A stretch of DNA of 64,000 bases. Origin: Deinococcus aerolatus. GTDB lineage: Bacteria > Deinococcota > Deinococci > Deinococcales > Deinococcaceae. The stretch is from assembly GCF_014647055.1 (NCBI RefSeq), contig NZ_BMOL01000012.1, positions 73,146 through 137,145 on the forward strand, read 5' to 3'. Shown here piece by piece: positions 51,404 to 60,815 of the stretch (position 1 is its first letter; each line of letters opens with the position of its first letter). Position numbers and translations under genes: made by a program. Under the pieces are notes generated by a model. That model did no database searches. It worked only from the letters and a program-made list of their open reading frames with translations, and was not told the DNA's origin.

Positions 51404-52258
51404 ATGACCACCATGCATTCCCCCGCGCTGGAGGTGGCCGCCCGCCCGCGCCGCCGCTGGCCCAAGCCCACGCTGCTGATCGGACTGGCGCTGCTGCTGC
51501 TGCTGCTCGTGGCGGCCCTGTTTCCGCGGGCGCTGGCCCCCTTCAGCCCCACCGACTTCGACTACGAGGCCTTGCTGAAAGGGCCCAGCGCCAAACATCC
51601 CTTCGGCACCGACAACTTCGGGCGCGACGTGCTGAGCCGCGTGATCTACGCCACCCGCATCGACCTTCAGATTGCCGTGTTCACCACCCTCTTCCCCTTC
51701 ATCTTCGGCACGCTGCTGGGCGCGCTGACCGGTTACCTGGGCCGCTGGAGCGACGCCGTGGTGGGCCGCATTGCCGATCTGGTGGTGGTCTTCCCCTTTC
51801 TGGTGCTGGTCATCGCCATCGTGGCGGTGCTGGGGCCGGGCCTCACCAACATGTACATCGCGGTCAGCGCGGTGGGCTGGGTCAGCTACTGGCGGCTGAC
51901 ACGCGGCGAGGTGATGAACCAGAAAAAGGCTGAGTACGCACAGGCCGGCCGGGTGCTGGGCTACAGCCCCAGCCGCATTCTGCTGCGCCACCTGTTGCCC
52001 AACGCCGTGACGCCCGCCATCGTGTACCTGATGACCGACATGAGCCTGGGCATCCTGCTGGGCGCGTCGCTAGGCTACCTGGGGCTGGGCGCACAGCCGC
52101 CAACGGCCGAATGGGGCGTGATGGTGGCCGACGGCAAGAATTTCATGGCCACCGCGTGGTGGATCAGCACCTTTCCGGGCCTGGCCCTGACGCTGGCGGG
52201 CGTGACCTTCAGCCTGATCGGCGACGGGCTGGCCGACGCCCTGAGGCCCCGCGCATGA
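51404..52258 (+). CDS. ABC transporter permease, DppC type
   Basis: A 284-residue permease. ATG 51404 follows GAGGAG. A DppC N-terminal extension and first helix (LLIGLALLLLLLVAALF) are followed by HPFGTDNFGRDVLSRVIYAT, the DppC hallmark, and the coupling loop KKAEYAQAGRVLGYSPSRIL. Its stop overlaps the next ATG (ATGA). Unlike the transporter at 10-14 kb, this permease is a separate protein. Confidence 0.92.
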   Translation: MTTMHSPALEVAARPRRRWPKPTLLIGLALLLLLLVAALFPRALAPFSPTDFDYEALLKGPSAKHPFGTDNFGRDVLSRVIYATRIDLQIAVFTTLFPFIFGTLLGALTGYLGRWSDAVVGRIADLVVVFPFLVLVIAIVAVLGPGLTNMYIAVSAVGWVSYWRLTRGEVMNQKKAEYAQAGRVLGYSPSRILLRHLLPNAVTPAIVYLMTDMSLGILLGASLGYLGLGAQPPTAEWGVMVADGKNFMATAWWISTFPGLALTLAGVTFSLIGDGLADALRPRA

Positions 52259-53256
52259 CGCCACTACTGAGTGTCCGTGACCTGAATGTCCGCATTCCCA
52301 CGCCCGGCGGGATGTTGCACGCCGTCCGGGGCGTGAACTTTGACCTGATGCCCGGGGAGGTGCTGGGCCTGGTGGGCGAGTCCGGCAGCGGCAAGAGCGT
52401 GACCCTGCGCTCGTTGATCCGCCTGCACCGCCCGCCGATCGAGATGACCGGCTCGGTGGCGTTCGGTGGCCAGAACCTGCTGGACCTGTCCGAGGCCCGG
52501 CTGCGTGACGTGCGCGGCGGGCAGATCAGCATGATCTTTCAGGAGCCGATGTCCGCCCTGAACCCGGTGTTGACCGTGGGCGAGCAGATCGGCGAAAACC
52601 TTCGAGAACACAAGGGTCTGCGGGGCAAGGCGGCGCAGGACAGAGCCGCCGAACTGCTGGACCTGACCGGGATTCCCAGCCCGCGCGCCCGCCTGTCCGA
52701 TTACCCGCACCAGTTCTCCGGCGGCATGCGCCAGCGGGCCATGATCGCCATCGCGCTGGCCTCCGAGCCGCAACTGCTGCTGGCCGACGAGCCGACCACC
52801 GCCCTGGACGTCACCATTCAGGACCAGATTCTGCGGCTGCTGCTGCGGCTGCGTGAGGAGCTGCACATGGGCGTCATTCTGGTCACGCACGATCTGGGCG
52901 TGGTGGCCCAGACCTGTGACCGGGTGGCCGTGATGTACGGCGGACGGCTGGTGGAAACGGCGGGCGTGACGGACCTGTTCCACGCGCCCAGGCACGCCTA
53001 CACGCTGGGGCTGCTGCGGAGCCTGCCGGGGGCCGGAGAGCACCGCCGCCCGCTGCAGCCGATTCCCGGCGGTCCGCCGGACCTGAGGTCGCTGCCGCCC
53101 GGCTGCCCGTTTGCGCCGCGCTGCGAATATGTGACCGACGAGTGCCGTGGAACTGAGCCGCCGCTGCTGGAAGTCGCGCCGGGCCGGTTCAGCGCCTGTG
53201 TTCATTACGACCAGTTGCCTGATCTGAAGGCCAGCCTTGAGGAAGTCGGCGTATGA
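52255..53256 (+). CDS. ABC transporter ATP-binding protein, DppD type
   Basis: A 333-residue ATPase: Walker A GESGSGKS, signature [16 protein letters not shown], Walker [14 protein letters not shown]-loop VTHDLGV, and the C-terminal cysteine cluster [14 protein letters not shown] used by several oligopeptide ATPases to bind an Fe-S cluster. It starts in an ATGA overlap with the permease and ends in one with the next ATPase. Confidence 0.92.
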   Translation: MTPLLSVRDLNVRIPTPGGMLHAVRGVNFDLMPGEVLGLVGESGSGKSVTLRSLIRLHRPPIEMTGSVAFGGQNLLDLSEARLRDVRGGQISMIFQEPMSALNPVLTVGEQIGENLREHKGLRGKAAQDRAAELLDLTGIPSPRARLSDYPHQFSGGMRQRAMIAIALASEPQLLLADEPTTALDVTIQDQILRLLLRLREELHMGVILVTHDLGVVAQTCDRVAVMYGGRLVETAGVTDLFHAPRHAYTLGLLRSLPGAGEHRRPLQPIPGGPPDLRSLPPGCPFAPRCEYVTDECRGTEPPLLEVAPGRFSACVHYDQLPDLKASLEEVGV

Positions 53257-54311
53257 CCAGTTCACCCTCCCCGTCCGCGCCGCCCCTGACCGACAGCCCC
53301 CTGATGGAAATTCACGGCCTCACCAAGACGTTTCCGGTGGCGCAGAGCCTGCTGTCCCGCTGGCGTGGCCAGCCCAGGCGCGCGGTACAGGCCCTGACCG
53401 ACGTGGAACTGACGGTGCGGCGCGGCGAGACGCTGGGCATCGTGGGCGAGAGCGGCTGCGGCAAATCCACGCTGGCGCGCACGCTGGTGCGGCTGTACGA
53501 CGCTGACCGGGGCCGCGTCCGCTACGGCGAACTCGACGTGCTGGCGCTGCACGGCGCCGAGCTGCGGCAGTACAACCGTAGGGTCCAGATGATCTTTCAG
53601 GACCCGTACTCCAGCCTCAACCCGCGCATGACCGTGGAGACCGTGCTGCGCGAGGCGCTGAGTGTTCACAAGATGCGTCCCCCGGCCGAGCAGCCCGCCC
53701 GCGTCCGTGAACTGCTGCAGCTGGTGGGCCTGCCGCCTGAGGCCGCCGGACGTCTGCCGCACGAGTTCTCCGGCGGTCAGCGCCAGCGCATCGGCATCGC
53801 GCGGGCGCTGGCGCTGGAGCCGGAATGCCTGATCGCCGACGAACTCGTCTCGGCGCTGGACGTCTCGGTTCAGGCGCAGGTGGTCAACCTGCTGCTGGAG
53901 CTGCAGGAGCGTCTGGACCTGACGGTGCTGTTCGTGGCCCATGACCTGCGGCTGGTGCGTCACATCTCTCACCGGGTGGCGGTGATGTACCTGGGCCGGG
54001 TGGTGGAGGTCTCGGACACGGCGCAGATCTTCTCAGCCCCGCGCCATCCCTACACCCAGGCGCTGCTGGCTGCCGCGCCCACCCTGGATCCCAGCCGCCG
54101 CACGGCGGCCCCGGCCATCACCGGCGAGCTGCCCAGCCCGCTGAACGTGCCCAGCGGCTGCGCCTTCCGGACGCGCTGCCCGCACGCCTTTGACCGCTGC
54201 GCCACGGAGCGGCCCGCGCTGCTCAAGCTGGAGGATGGGCCGGAGGTGGCCTGCCACCTGTATGATTCCGCCGCTCCGGTCCATGCGGCTCCGCCTATGG
54301 TGACGCCATGA
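53253..54311 (+). CDS. ABC transporter ATP-binding protein, DppF type
   Basis: A 352-residue ATPase with Walker A GESGCGKS, signature FSGGQRQRIGIARALA and the C-terminal CAFRTRCPHAFDRC. The Walker B reads CLIADELVSALD, where the usual DEP(T/V)SALD proline is replaced by leucine; the catalytic Glu is kept. ATGA overlaps link it to both neighbours. It completes the five-component transporter. Confidence 0.92.
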   Translation: MTSSPSPSAPPLTDSPLMEIHGLTKTFPVAQSLLSRWRGQPRRAVQALTDVELTVRRGETLGIVGESGCGKSTLARTLVRLYDADRGRVRYGELDVLALHGAELRQYNRRVQMIFQDPYSSLNPRMTVETVLREALSVHKMRPPAEQPARVRELLQLVGLPPEAAGRLPHEFSGGQRQRIGIARALALEPECLIADELVSALDVSVQAQVVNLLLELQERLDLTVLFVAHDLRLVRHISHRVAVMYLGRVVEVSDTAQIFSAPRHPYTQALLAAAPTLDPSRRTAAPAITGELPSPLNVPSGCAFRTRCPHAFDRCATERPALLKLEDGPEVACHLYDSAAPVHAAPPMVTP

Positions 54312-55387
54312 AACCGGCCGTGACCTCACCTGTGCCCGACACTGATCCCTTTGCCTGGCCGCTGGGCATTGACCGCAGTCTGGGGGTGCCGGTGGGGGCG
54401 CAGCTGCGCGGGCAGCTGGAATACGGCATCGCCTGCGGCGACATTCCACGCGGCGCGCGGCTGCCCAGCGTGCGCGAGCTGTCGCAGGAGCTGGGCGTGG
54501 CGCACATGACGGTGGCGGGCGTCTACAAGGAGCTGCTGGGCCTGGGCCTGATCGTGACCTCGCGCGGGCGCGGCACCTTTGTGGCCGACGTGCCGCAGCC
54601 CGCCAGCGGCCCTGATCCGGCGCGGCTGACCCGGCTGCTGTCCGACGCTCTGGCCCAGGCCGAGGGCGAGGGCTACAGCCTGCGCCAGATCGGCGAGGCC
54701 ATGAACGCCCTGATCGTGCGCGGCGCCCGGCCGTCCCAGACCGGCGTGGGCGTGTTGCTGGTGGGCCTGTTCGCCGACGCCACCCGCAGCTACGCGGCGG
54801 ACGTCCAGGCGGCGCTGCCGGCCGGCGACCGAGTGCAGGCGGTCACGCTCGGCGATCTGCGCTCGGGGCGCTCGGTGGAGGTGGCCCGCTGCGCCGATGT
54901 GGTGCTGGCACTGGCCCACCGCCTGAATGAAACGCGCGCGCTGCTGCCGGGGCGGGACGTCATTCCGGTGGGTTTCATCCCCTCGCAGCGCACCCGCGCG
55001 GCGCTGGCGGCCCTGGACCCCAGGGTCCGGCTGACCATCGTGGCCACCTTCGAGGAATTCTTGCCCACCTTCCTGAGCGGCGTCAAACGCTTTGCGCCGC
55101 ATGTGTCCGTGATTCAGGCCACCCACCTGCAGGCCCCCAACCTGCCGGACCTGCTCGACGCGTGCGACGTGGCGATCTATGCCACCGGCTCCGAGGCCAT
55201 CGGCACCCTGTTGCCCCACAAGACCGCCCTGGAGTACCGCCACATCGTCGACCCGCGCGACGTGGAGGCGCTGGTGCTGCCGGCGGTGAACGCGCAGCGA
55301 GCGGCCCACCACGCCGCGCAGTCAGCCGGACAGCCCCCCCAGGCCCGGACCACACCCCCGCGCAAGCCCACCAAGGAGCCGACATGA
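54308..55387 (+). CDS. GntR-family regulator with unusual C-terminal sensor domain
   Basis: A 359-residue protein. The N-terminal GntR winged HTH (GAQLRGQLEYGIACGDIPRG, RLPSVRELSQELGVAHMTVA) resembles the YtrA group. The C-terminal part (about 140-330: GVGVLLVGLFADATRSYAAD, DVVLALAHRLNETRALLPGR, VGFIPSQRTRAALAALDPRV, DVAIYATGSEAIGTLLPHKT) is not FCD or UTRA; it has an alternating alpha/beta pattern like a periplasmic-binding or PrpR-type ligand fold. It lies inside the operon between transporter and enzymes with ATGA overlaps, so it is made with them and probably regulates the whole unit. Confidence 0.82.
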   Translation: MKPAVTSPVPDTDPFAWPLGIDRSLGVPVGAQLRGQLEYGIACGDIPRGARLPSVRELSQELGVAHMTVAGVYKELLGLGLIVTSRGRGTFVADVPQPASGPDPARLTRLLSDALAQAEGEGYSLRQIGEAMNALIVRGARPSQTGVGVLLVGLFADATRSYAADVQAALPAGDRVQAVTLGDLRSGRSVEVARCADVVLALAHRLNETRALLPGRDVIPVGFIPSQRTRAALAALDPRVRLTIVATFEEFLPTFLSGVKRFAPHVSVIQATHLQAPNLPDLLDACDVAIYATGSEAIGTLLPHKTALEYRHIVDPRDVEALVLPAVNAQRAAHHAAQSAGQPPQARTTPPRKPTKEPT

Positions 55388-56091
55388 CCGCGATTGAACA
55401 GATGAACTGGATGCAGGTGGAAGCCTACCTCAAGACCGATGACCGCTGCGTCCTGCCCCTGGGCAGCACCGAGCAGCACGCTTACCTGAGCCTGTGCGTG
55501 GACAACATCCTGCCCTGGAAGCTGGCCCAGGACGCAGTGGGCGACTCCGGCGTCCCGGTGTTTCCGGTGGTGCCCTACGGGGTCACGCCCTACTTCCGGG
55601 CATATCCGGGCAGTCCGGGGCTGCGGGTGCAGACGTACCTCGCGGTGGTGCGCGACCTGCTTGACGGCCTGCACGAGCAGGGCTTCCGGCGCATCCTGAT
55701 GGTGAACGGGCACGGCGGCAACACCCCGGCGCAGGGGTTTGCGGCCGAGTGGATGGCCGATCACCCCGGCACGCAGGTCAAGTTTCACAACTGGTGGAAC
55801 GCGCCGGGGGTCTGGGCGAAGGTGCAGGCCACCGACAGCAACGCCAGCCACGCCTCCTGGATGGAGAACTTTCCCTGGACCCGGCTGGACGGCGTGGAAT
55901 TGCCCGATACGGAAAAGGCTGCGATTGATCTGAATTACATGCGGCTGCTGCACCCGAAAGCCCTGCGCGAGTATCTGGGCGAGGGCAATTTCGGCGGCCG
56001 GTTCCAGCGGCCGGACGCGGACATGCACGCGATCTGGGAGGTGGCGGTGGCCGAGACCCGCGCCCTGCTGGACGGCGGGTGGGCCAGGTGA
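55384..56091 (+). CDS. Creatininase-family amidohydrolase, divergent
   Basis: A 235-residue member of the creatininase superfamily (cyclic amide hydrolases and peptidases such as creatininase and MftE). Glu30 and His32 in LGSTEQH, Asp40 in LCVDN and the His of NGHGGN are visible metal ligands. The loop between His32 and Asp40 is one residue shorter than the usual HGPHLPLGTD spacing, and the later HAGE-type motif is HASW, so a usual Glu is Trp. Substrate is therefore uncertain; hydrolysis of a lactam or amide derived from the imported compound is plausible. ATGA/GTGA overlaps tie it to its neighbours. Confidence 0.82.
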   Translation: MTAIEQMNWMQVEAYLKTDDRCVLPLGSTEQHAYLSLCVDNILPWKLAQDAVGDSGVPVFPVVPYGVTPYFRAYPGSPGLRVQTYLAVVRDLLDGLHEQGFRRILMVNGHGGNTPAQGFAAEWMADHPGTQVKFHNWWNAPGVWAKVQATDSNASHASWMENFPWTRLDGVELPDTEKAAIDLNYMRLLHPKALREYLGEGNFGGRFQRPDADMHAIWEVAVAETRALLDGGWAR

Positions 56092-57128
56092 ACGGCCCCG
56101 ATCCGCGGCGCATTCTGGTGTGGGGGGCCGGCGCCATCGGCGGCACGGTAGGCGCGTATCTGGTGCGGGACGGTTATGACGTGACCTTCGTGGACGTGGC
56201 CGCCGATCACGTGCAGGCCATCAAGGAGCGCGGGCTGAGCATCACCGGGCCGTTTGGAGACCTCCAGGTGGCCGCCCCCGCCTTTACCCCGGAGCAATTG
56301 ACAGGCCAGTGGGACACCATTTTGCTGTGCACCAAGGCCCAGCACACGGCGCAGGCCGCGCAGGCCCTGGCCCCCCATCTCGGCCCCGACGGCGCGGTGG
56401 TGTCCATCCAGAACGGCCTCAACCCACTGATCATCAACGAACACATCCCGGCAGGGCGCGTGTTGGGGAGCTTCGTCAACTTCGGCGCGGATTACCTGGA
56501 ACCTGGCGTGGTGCAGTACGGCGGGCGCGGCGTGGTGGTGATCGGTGAGCAGGACGGGCAGTTGACGGAGCGAGTCAAGCAGCTTCACGGCGTCCTGCAG
56601 CACTTTGAACCGGATGCCATCCTCAGTGACAACGTGTTCGGTTACCTGTGGAGCAAGCTGGCCTACGGCGCATTGCTGTTCGCCACCGCCGTCACCAACG
56701 ACAGCATTGCCGACGCGCTTGACAGAGGCGAGGACCGCGCGATGTACACCGAACTGGGCCGCGAGGTCATGCGGGTGGCTCTGGCGCACGGGGTCACGCC
56801 CGAGGCCTTTAACGGCTTTGACCCGGCGGCCTTTCTGCCGGACGCGGGTGACGCGGCAGCCGCGCAGAGTCTGGACGAGATGGTGGCCTTCAACCGACGC
56901 AGCGCCAAGACGCACAGCGGCATCTGGCGCGATCTGGCCGTCAGAAAACGCTCCACCGAGGTGGACGCACAACTGGGCTGGGTGGCGCATTTCGGTCAGC
57001 AGCACGGCGTGCCCACCCCGTTGACCGCCCGGTTGATTGGGCAGATTCATGAGATTGAGGCGGGCACGCGCGAACTGAGCCGTGACAATCTGGCTGAATT
57101 GCGCGGCCTGCTTCAGGGCCAACTATGA
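56088..57128 (+). CDS. Ketopantoate-reductase-like NAD(P) oxidoreductase
   Basis: A 346-residue ApbA/PanE-family protein. The Rossmann loop GAGAIGGTVGAYL, the TKAQHT lysine and SIQNGLNP (active-site Asn) are present. In the helix normally reading K-x3-N-x3-N it shows SKLAYGALLFATAVTND, keeping the Lys but with Gly at the first Asn position. That and the operon make pantothenate synthesis unlikely; reduction or oxidation of another 2-keto/hydroxy acid is more probable. GTG 56088 overlaps the upstream stop (GTGA); an alternative GTG at 56079 exists. Confidence 0.8.
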   Translation: MNGPDPRRILVWGAGAIGGTVGAYLVRDGYDVTFVDVAADHVQAIKERGLSITGPFGDLQVAAPAFTPEQLTGQWDTILLCTKAQHTAQAAQALAPHLGPDGAVVSIQNGLNPLIINEHIPAGRVLGSFVNFGADYLEPGVVQYGGRGVVVIGEQDGQLTERVKQLHGVLQHFEPDAILSDNVFGYLWSKLAYGALLFATAVTNDSIADALDRGEDRAMYTELGREVMRVALAHGVTPEAFNGFDPAAFLPDAGDAAAAQSLDEMVAFNRRSAKTHSGIWRDLAVRKRSTEVDAQLGWVAHFGQQHGVPTPLTARLIGQIHEIEAGTRELSRDNLAELRGLLQGQL

Positions 57129-57898
57129 CGGCCCGCGAGCGATTTGCAGGCCAGACTGTCATTGTCACGGGCGCGGCGCACGGCTTCGGACGCACCATCG
57201 CCCACGCGTTCGCGTGGGAGGGGGCAGACGTCTGGGCCTGCGACGTCAACACCGACGGCCTGGGCGAGACGGCCCGGCTGGTGTATCACGACGGCCTGGT
57301 GATTCACACCCGCGCGGTGGACGTGGGCGACAACGTGGCTGTGTCGGCGTTCGTGGCCGAGGTCGCCGCGCACTCGGGCCGGATCGACGTGCTGGTGAAC
57401 AACGCGGGCGGCGTGCGCGGCCAGGTGGGCCGCCCGATTGAGGAAATCAGTCCCGCCGACTGGCAGGCCATCTTCGCCGTCAACGTGGACGGGGCCTTTT
57501 TCTTCGCGCAGGCGGCGGCGCCGCGCATGAAAGCCCAGAAGTCGGGCCGGATCATCAACATCTCCAGCGGTGCGGGCCTGGGCATCAGCCTGACCGGGAT
57601 TCAGGCCTACGCGGCTGCCAAGGCCGCCCAGATCGGTCTGACGCGCCAACTGGCCCATGAACTGGGCGCGTGGGGCATCACCGTCAACAACGTGGCGCCC
57701 GGTTTTGTCCGCAGCAATCCCACCACCGAACGCCAGTGGGCCAGCTACGGCGAGGAGGGCCAGCGCAAACTGCTGGACGGGATCGCGCTGAAGCGACTCG
57801 GAACGCCGGAAGACATTGCCAACGCCGTGCTGTTCTTCGCCTCAGAGGCGGCAGGCTGGATCACCGGGCAGGTCTTGAGTGTGGACGGTGGCAAATGA
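57125..57898 (+). CDS. SDR-family oxidoreductase
   Basis: A 257-residue SDR. VTGAAHGFGRTIAHAF cofactor loop, Asp in WACDVN (NAD-type), NNAGGVRGQVGR, and the catalytic set in NISSGAGLGISLTGIQAYAAAKAAQ (YxxxK). The C-terminus is AGWITGQVLSVDGGK. It likely oxidises a hydroxyl made during breakdown of the imported substrate. ATGA overlaps on both sides. Confidence 0.85.
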   Translation: MTARERFAGQTVIVTGAAHGFGRTIAHAFAWEGADVWACDVNTDGLGETARLVYHDGLVIHTRAVDVGDNVAVSAFVAEVAAHSGRIDVLVNNAGGVRGQVGRPIEEISPADWQAIFAVNVDGAFFFAQAAAPRMKAQKSGRIINISSGAGLGISLTGIQAYAAAKAAQIGLTRQLAHELGAWGITVNNVAPGFVRSNPTTERQWASYGEEGQRKLLDGIALKRLGTPEDIANAVLFFASEAAGWITGQVLSVDGGK

Positions 57899-59286
57899 GC
57901 CACCTGGAGAATGTGCTCAATGCGCTGGGCAACCGCACCGAAGTCTCTCTCTCCGAGTTGATCGAGTTCGCCAGTATTCCCAGCGTCAGCGCGCAGCCGG
58001 CCCACAAGCCGGATATGGAGCGGGCGGCAGCGTGGCTCTCGGAGCGCCTGAAACGGGCCGGACTCCAGACGGTGGAACGGTGGCCCACGGCTGGACACCC
58101 TGCCGTTTACGCTGAATATCTGGAGGCGGGCGAGGACGCGCCCACCCTGCTGGTCTACGGTCATTACGACGTTCAGCCCCCCGATCCGCTGGAGAAATGG
58201 GACACGCCGCCGTTCACGCCCACGGTCAAGGGGGAGCGCCTCTACGGACGCGGGGTCAGCGACGACAAGGGGCCGCTGCTGCTGACGGTGCAGGTCGTGG
58301 ACGCGTACCTGTCCACGCACGGTCAGTTGCCCCTTAACCTCAAATTCCTGTTTGAGGGCGAGGAGGAGGTCGGCAGCAAACATCTCAATGATCTCGTCGC
58401 GCAGAACGTCGGGCGTTTGAAGGCCGACTTCGTTCTGAGTGCCGACGGCGGCATGTGGAGCGCCGAGACGCCCTCGCTGACGGTGGGCGCGCGGGGGCTG
58501 GCGGCGCTGGAACTGACCGTGCGTGGCCCCGGCAAGGATCTACATTCCGGTCGACATGGCGGCAGCGTCCACAACCCGCTGCACGCGCTGGCGACGCTGA
58601 TTGCTGGACTGCATGACGAGGCGGGCCGCGTGACCGTGCCGGGCTTCTACGACGGCATTGCCGAGCTGACGTCACCACAACGTGACGGCATCCGGCAGCT
58701 GCCCTTTACCGATGAGGCGTACCTGACCCAGACCGGCGCGCCCGCCGTCTACGGCGAATCCGGGTATTCCACCCTGGAGCGGCAGTGGCACCGGCCCACG
58801 CTGGAGGTCAACGGGATGTGGGGCGGCTACACCGGCGAGGGCACGAAGACCGTGCTGCCTGCCGAGGCGCACGCCAAGATCAGCTGCCGACTGGTGCCTG
58901 GGCAGGAGCCGGGACGCATCGCCGCGTTGCTGCGCCAGCATCTGGAGGACAAGCTTCCCCCCGGCGTGACGCTCGAAGTTCACGGCAGTGACCACGGCGC
59001 ACGCGCCTACCACCTGCCCGAGGGTCACCCTGGCGCGGTGGTGGCGCGGGACGTGCTGGCCGGGCTGTACGGCGTTGCCCCGCTGGACGTGGGCATGGGC
59101 GGCAGCATTCCCGTGCTGGAAACCTTCCAGAGCGTGCTGGGCCTGGACACCGTGTTCTTCAGCTTTGCGGTGGGCGATGAGGACATTCACGCCCCCAACG
59201 AATTCTTCCGTATCCCCCGGCTGTACGAGGGCCAGAAAGCCTGGGCGCAGTTCTGGTGGACACTGGCCGAAAAGAGGCAACCATGA
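57895..59286 (+). CDS. M20-family dipeptidase
   Basis: A 463-residue M20 peptidase of the CNDP/carnosinase-like branch. Zinc ligands and catalytic residues are in YGHYDVQPPDPLEKW, GRGVSDDKGPLL, FEGEEEVGS and LSADGG. The dimerisation (lid) domain is present (GPGKDLHSGRHGGSVHNPLH). The C-terminus includes GDEDIHAPNEFFRI. No signal peptide: it acts on imported dipeptides. ATG 57895 overlaps the SDR stop. Confidence 0.9.
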   Translation: MSHLENVLNALGNRTEVSLSELIEFASIPSVSAQPAHKPDMERAAAWLSERLKRAGLQTVERWPTAGHPAVYAEYLEAGEDAPTLLVYGHYDVQPPDPLEKWDTPPFTPTVKGERLYGRGVSDDKGPLLLTVQVVDAYLSTHGQLPLNLKFLFEGEEEVGSKHLNDLVAQNVGRLKADFVLSADGGMWSAETPSLTVGARGLAALELTVRGPGKDLHSGRHGGSVHNPLHALATLIAGLHDEAGRVTVPGFYDGIAELTSPQRDGIRQLPFTDEAYLTQTGAPAVYGESGYSTLERQWHRPTLEVNGMWGGYTGEGTKTVLPAEAHAKISCRLVPGQEPGRIAALLRQHLEDKLPPGVTLEVHGSDHGARAYHLPEGHPGAVVARDVLAGLYGVAPLDVGMGGSIPVLETFQSVLGLDTVFFSFAVGDEDIHAPNEFFRIPRLYEGQKAWAQFWWTLAEKRQP

Positions 59287-60815
59287 ATGAATTCGAGCGC
59301 CGCTCGGCGGAAATCAATGACCTGTTGTGTGTCCTGAATGTCCTGAACTGGGACGCCCGGACACAGATGCCCGCCGGCGGCAGCGGCCCACGCGCCCAGC
59401 AGATGGCGACGGTCAGTGCGCTGGCCCAGGAAAAGTTGCTTGATCCGGCCTATGAGGCGGCGGCCCAGGCGGTGGGCGGCGAGGACGTGGAAACCCGCGC
59501 CGCCCAGCAGGCCCTGGACGCCATCTCGGCCCTGAAGCGTATTCCTGCCGGACTGACGCGTGAGCTGGCCCTGCTGAAATCCGAGGCGCAGGAGGTGTGG
59601 GCGCGTGCCAGAGCGGAGAGCGACTTCGGCCTGTTCGCCCCGCAGCTCACGCGCATGGTGGAACTGAACCAGCAACTGGCCGAGGCGCTGGGTTATGAAG
59701 GCCACCCCTACGACGCGCTGCTCAACATGTACGAGCCGGGCCTGACGGTGGACACGCTGATGCCGCTGTTCGCGCAGTTGCGTGCCCATCATGTGCCGCT
59801 GTTGCAGGCCATTCAGCAGCGGCCCCAGCCCCGTAGCGATTTCCTGAACCGCTGGTATCCGGCGGCCGCGCAGAAGCGGCTCTCGCTGGCACTGGCCCAG
59901 AAGTTCGGCTACGACATCTCACGCGGGCGGCTGGACGAATCGGCGCATCCCTTCGAGATCAGTTTCACGCGTCAGGACGTGCGGATCACCACCCGCATCC
60001 AGGAGAACTTCCTGTCGGGTGCACTGTTCGGGACACTGCACGAGACTGGACATGCCATGTACGAGCAGGGCGTCCGTCCGGAGCTGAGCCGCACGGTGCT
60101 GGCCAGCGATCTGCTGGGCCTGTACGCGGTGGGCGGAGCCAGTTACGGCACGCATGAGAGCCAGTCGCGGCTGTGGGAAAACCGCATCGGGCGCTCGCGG
60201 GCGTACTGGGATCTGCACTTTCCGCAGCTTCAGGTGGCGTTCCCCGAAGCGCTCGCCGACGTGGACACCGCCGCCTTCCACCGCGCCGTCAACACGGTGC
60301 GCCCCAGCCTGATCCGGGTGGAGGCCGACGAACTGACCTATGACCTGCACATCATGCTGCGGGTGGAGCTGGAACGCGCCCTGATCGGCGGTGAACTGGC
60401 CGTTAAGGACCTGCCCGAAGCCTGGAACGCCCGCATCAAATCAGACCTGGGGCTGGACGTGCCAGACGACGCACGCGGTGTGTTGCAGGACATCCACTGG
60501 TCTGCAGGCATGATCGGCTCGTTTCCCACCTACACCATCGGCAACGTCATGGCCTCACAGTTCTATGCGGCGGCCACACAGCAGAGGCCGGAGTTGGAAG
60601 CCACGCTGCTGCGCGGCGAGTATGCGTCTCTGCGCGAGTGGCTGACCGACAACATCTACCAGCATGGCCGCACCTACACGCCCCACGAATTGCTGGAGCG
60701 TGTCACGGGCCGCGGTCTTGATCCGCAACCCTATCTGGACTACCTCAGCGGCAAGTACGGCGAACTCTACGGCCTGGTGGCCAGCAACACAGCTCAAAAG
60801 GAGCAGACACTATGA
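59283..60815 (+). CDS. M32-family carboxypeptidase
   Basis: A 510-residue thermostable-type metallocarboxypeptidase (Taq/Pfu family). His253, Glu254 and His257 form HETGH in FGTLHETGHAMYEQG; the third ligand Glu lies in GTHESQSRLWENRIGRS. Length and all-helical character match the family, which removes C-terminal residues from peptides. It complements the M20 dipeptidase in the same operon. ATG 59283 overlaps the upstream stop (ATGA). Confidence 0.92.
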   Translation: MNEFERRSAEINDLLCVLNVLNWDARTQMPAGGSGPRAQQMATVSALAQEKLLDPAYEAAAQAVGGEDVETRAAQQALDAISALKRIPAGLTRELALLKSEAQEVWARARAESDFGLFAPQLTRMVELNQQLAEALGYEGHPYDALLNMYEPGLTVDTLMPLFAQLRAHHVPLLQAIQQRPQPRSDFLNRWYPAAAQKRLSLALAQKFGYDISRGRLDESAHPFEISFTRQDVRITTRIQENFLSGALFGTLHETGHAMYEQGVRPELSRTVLASDLLGLYAVGGASYGTHESQSRLWENRIGRSRAYWDLHFPQLQVAFPEALADVDTAAFHRAVNTVRPSLIRVEADELTYDLHIMLRVELERALIGGELAVKDLPEAWNARIKSDLGLDVPDDARGVLQDIHWSAGMIGSFPTYTIGNVMASQFYAAATQQRPELEATLLRGEYASLREWLTDNIYQHGRTYTPHELLERVTGRGLDPQPYLDYLSGKYGELYGLVASNTAQKEQTL

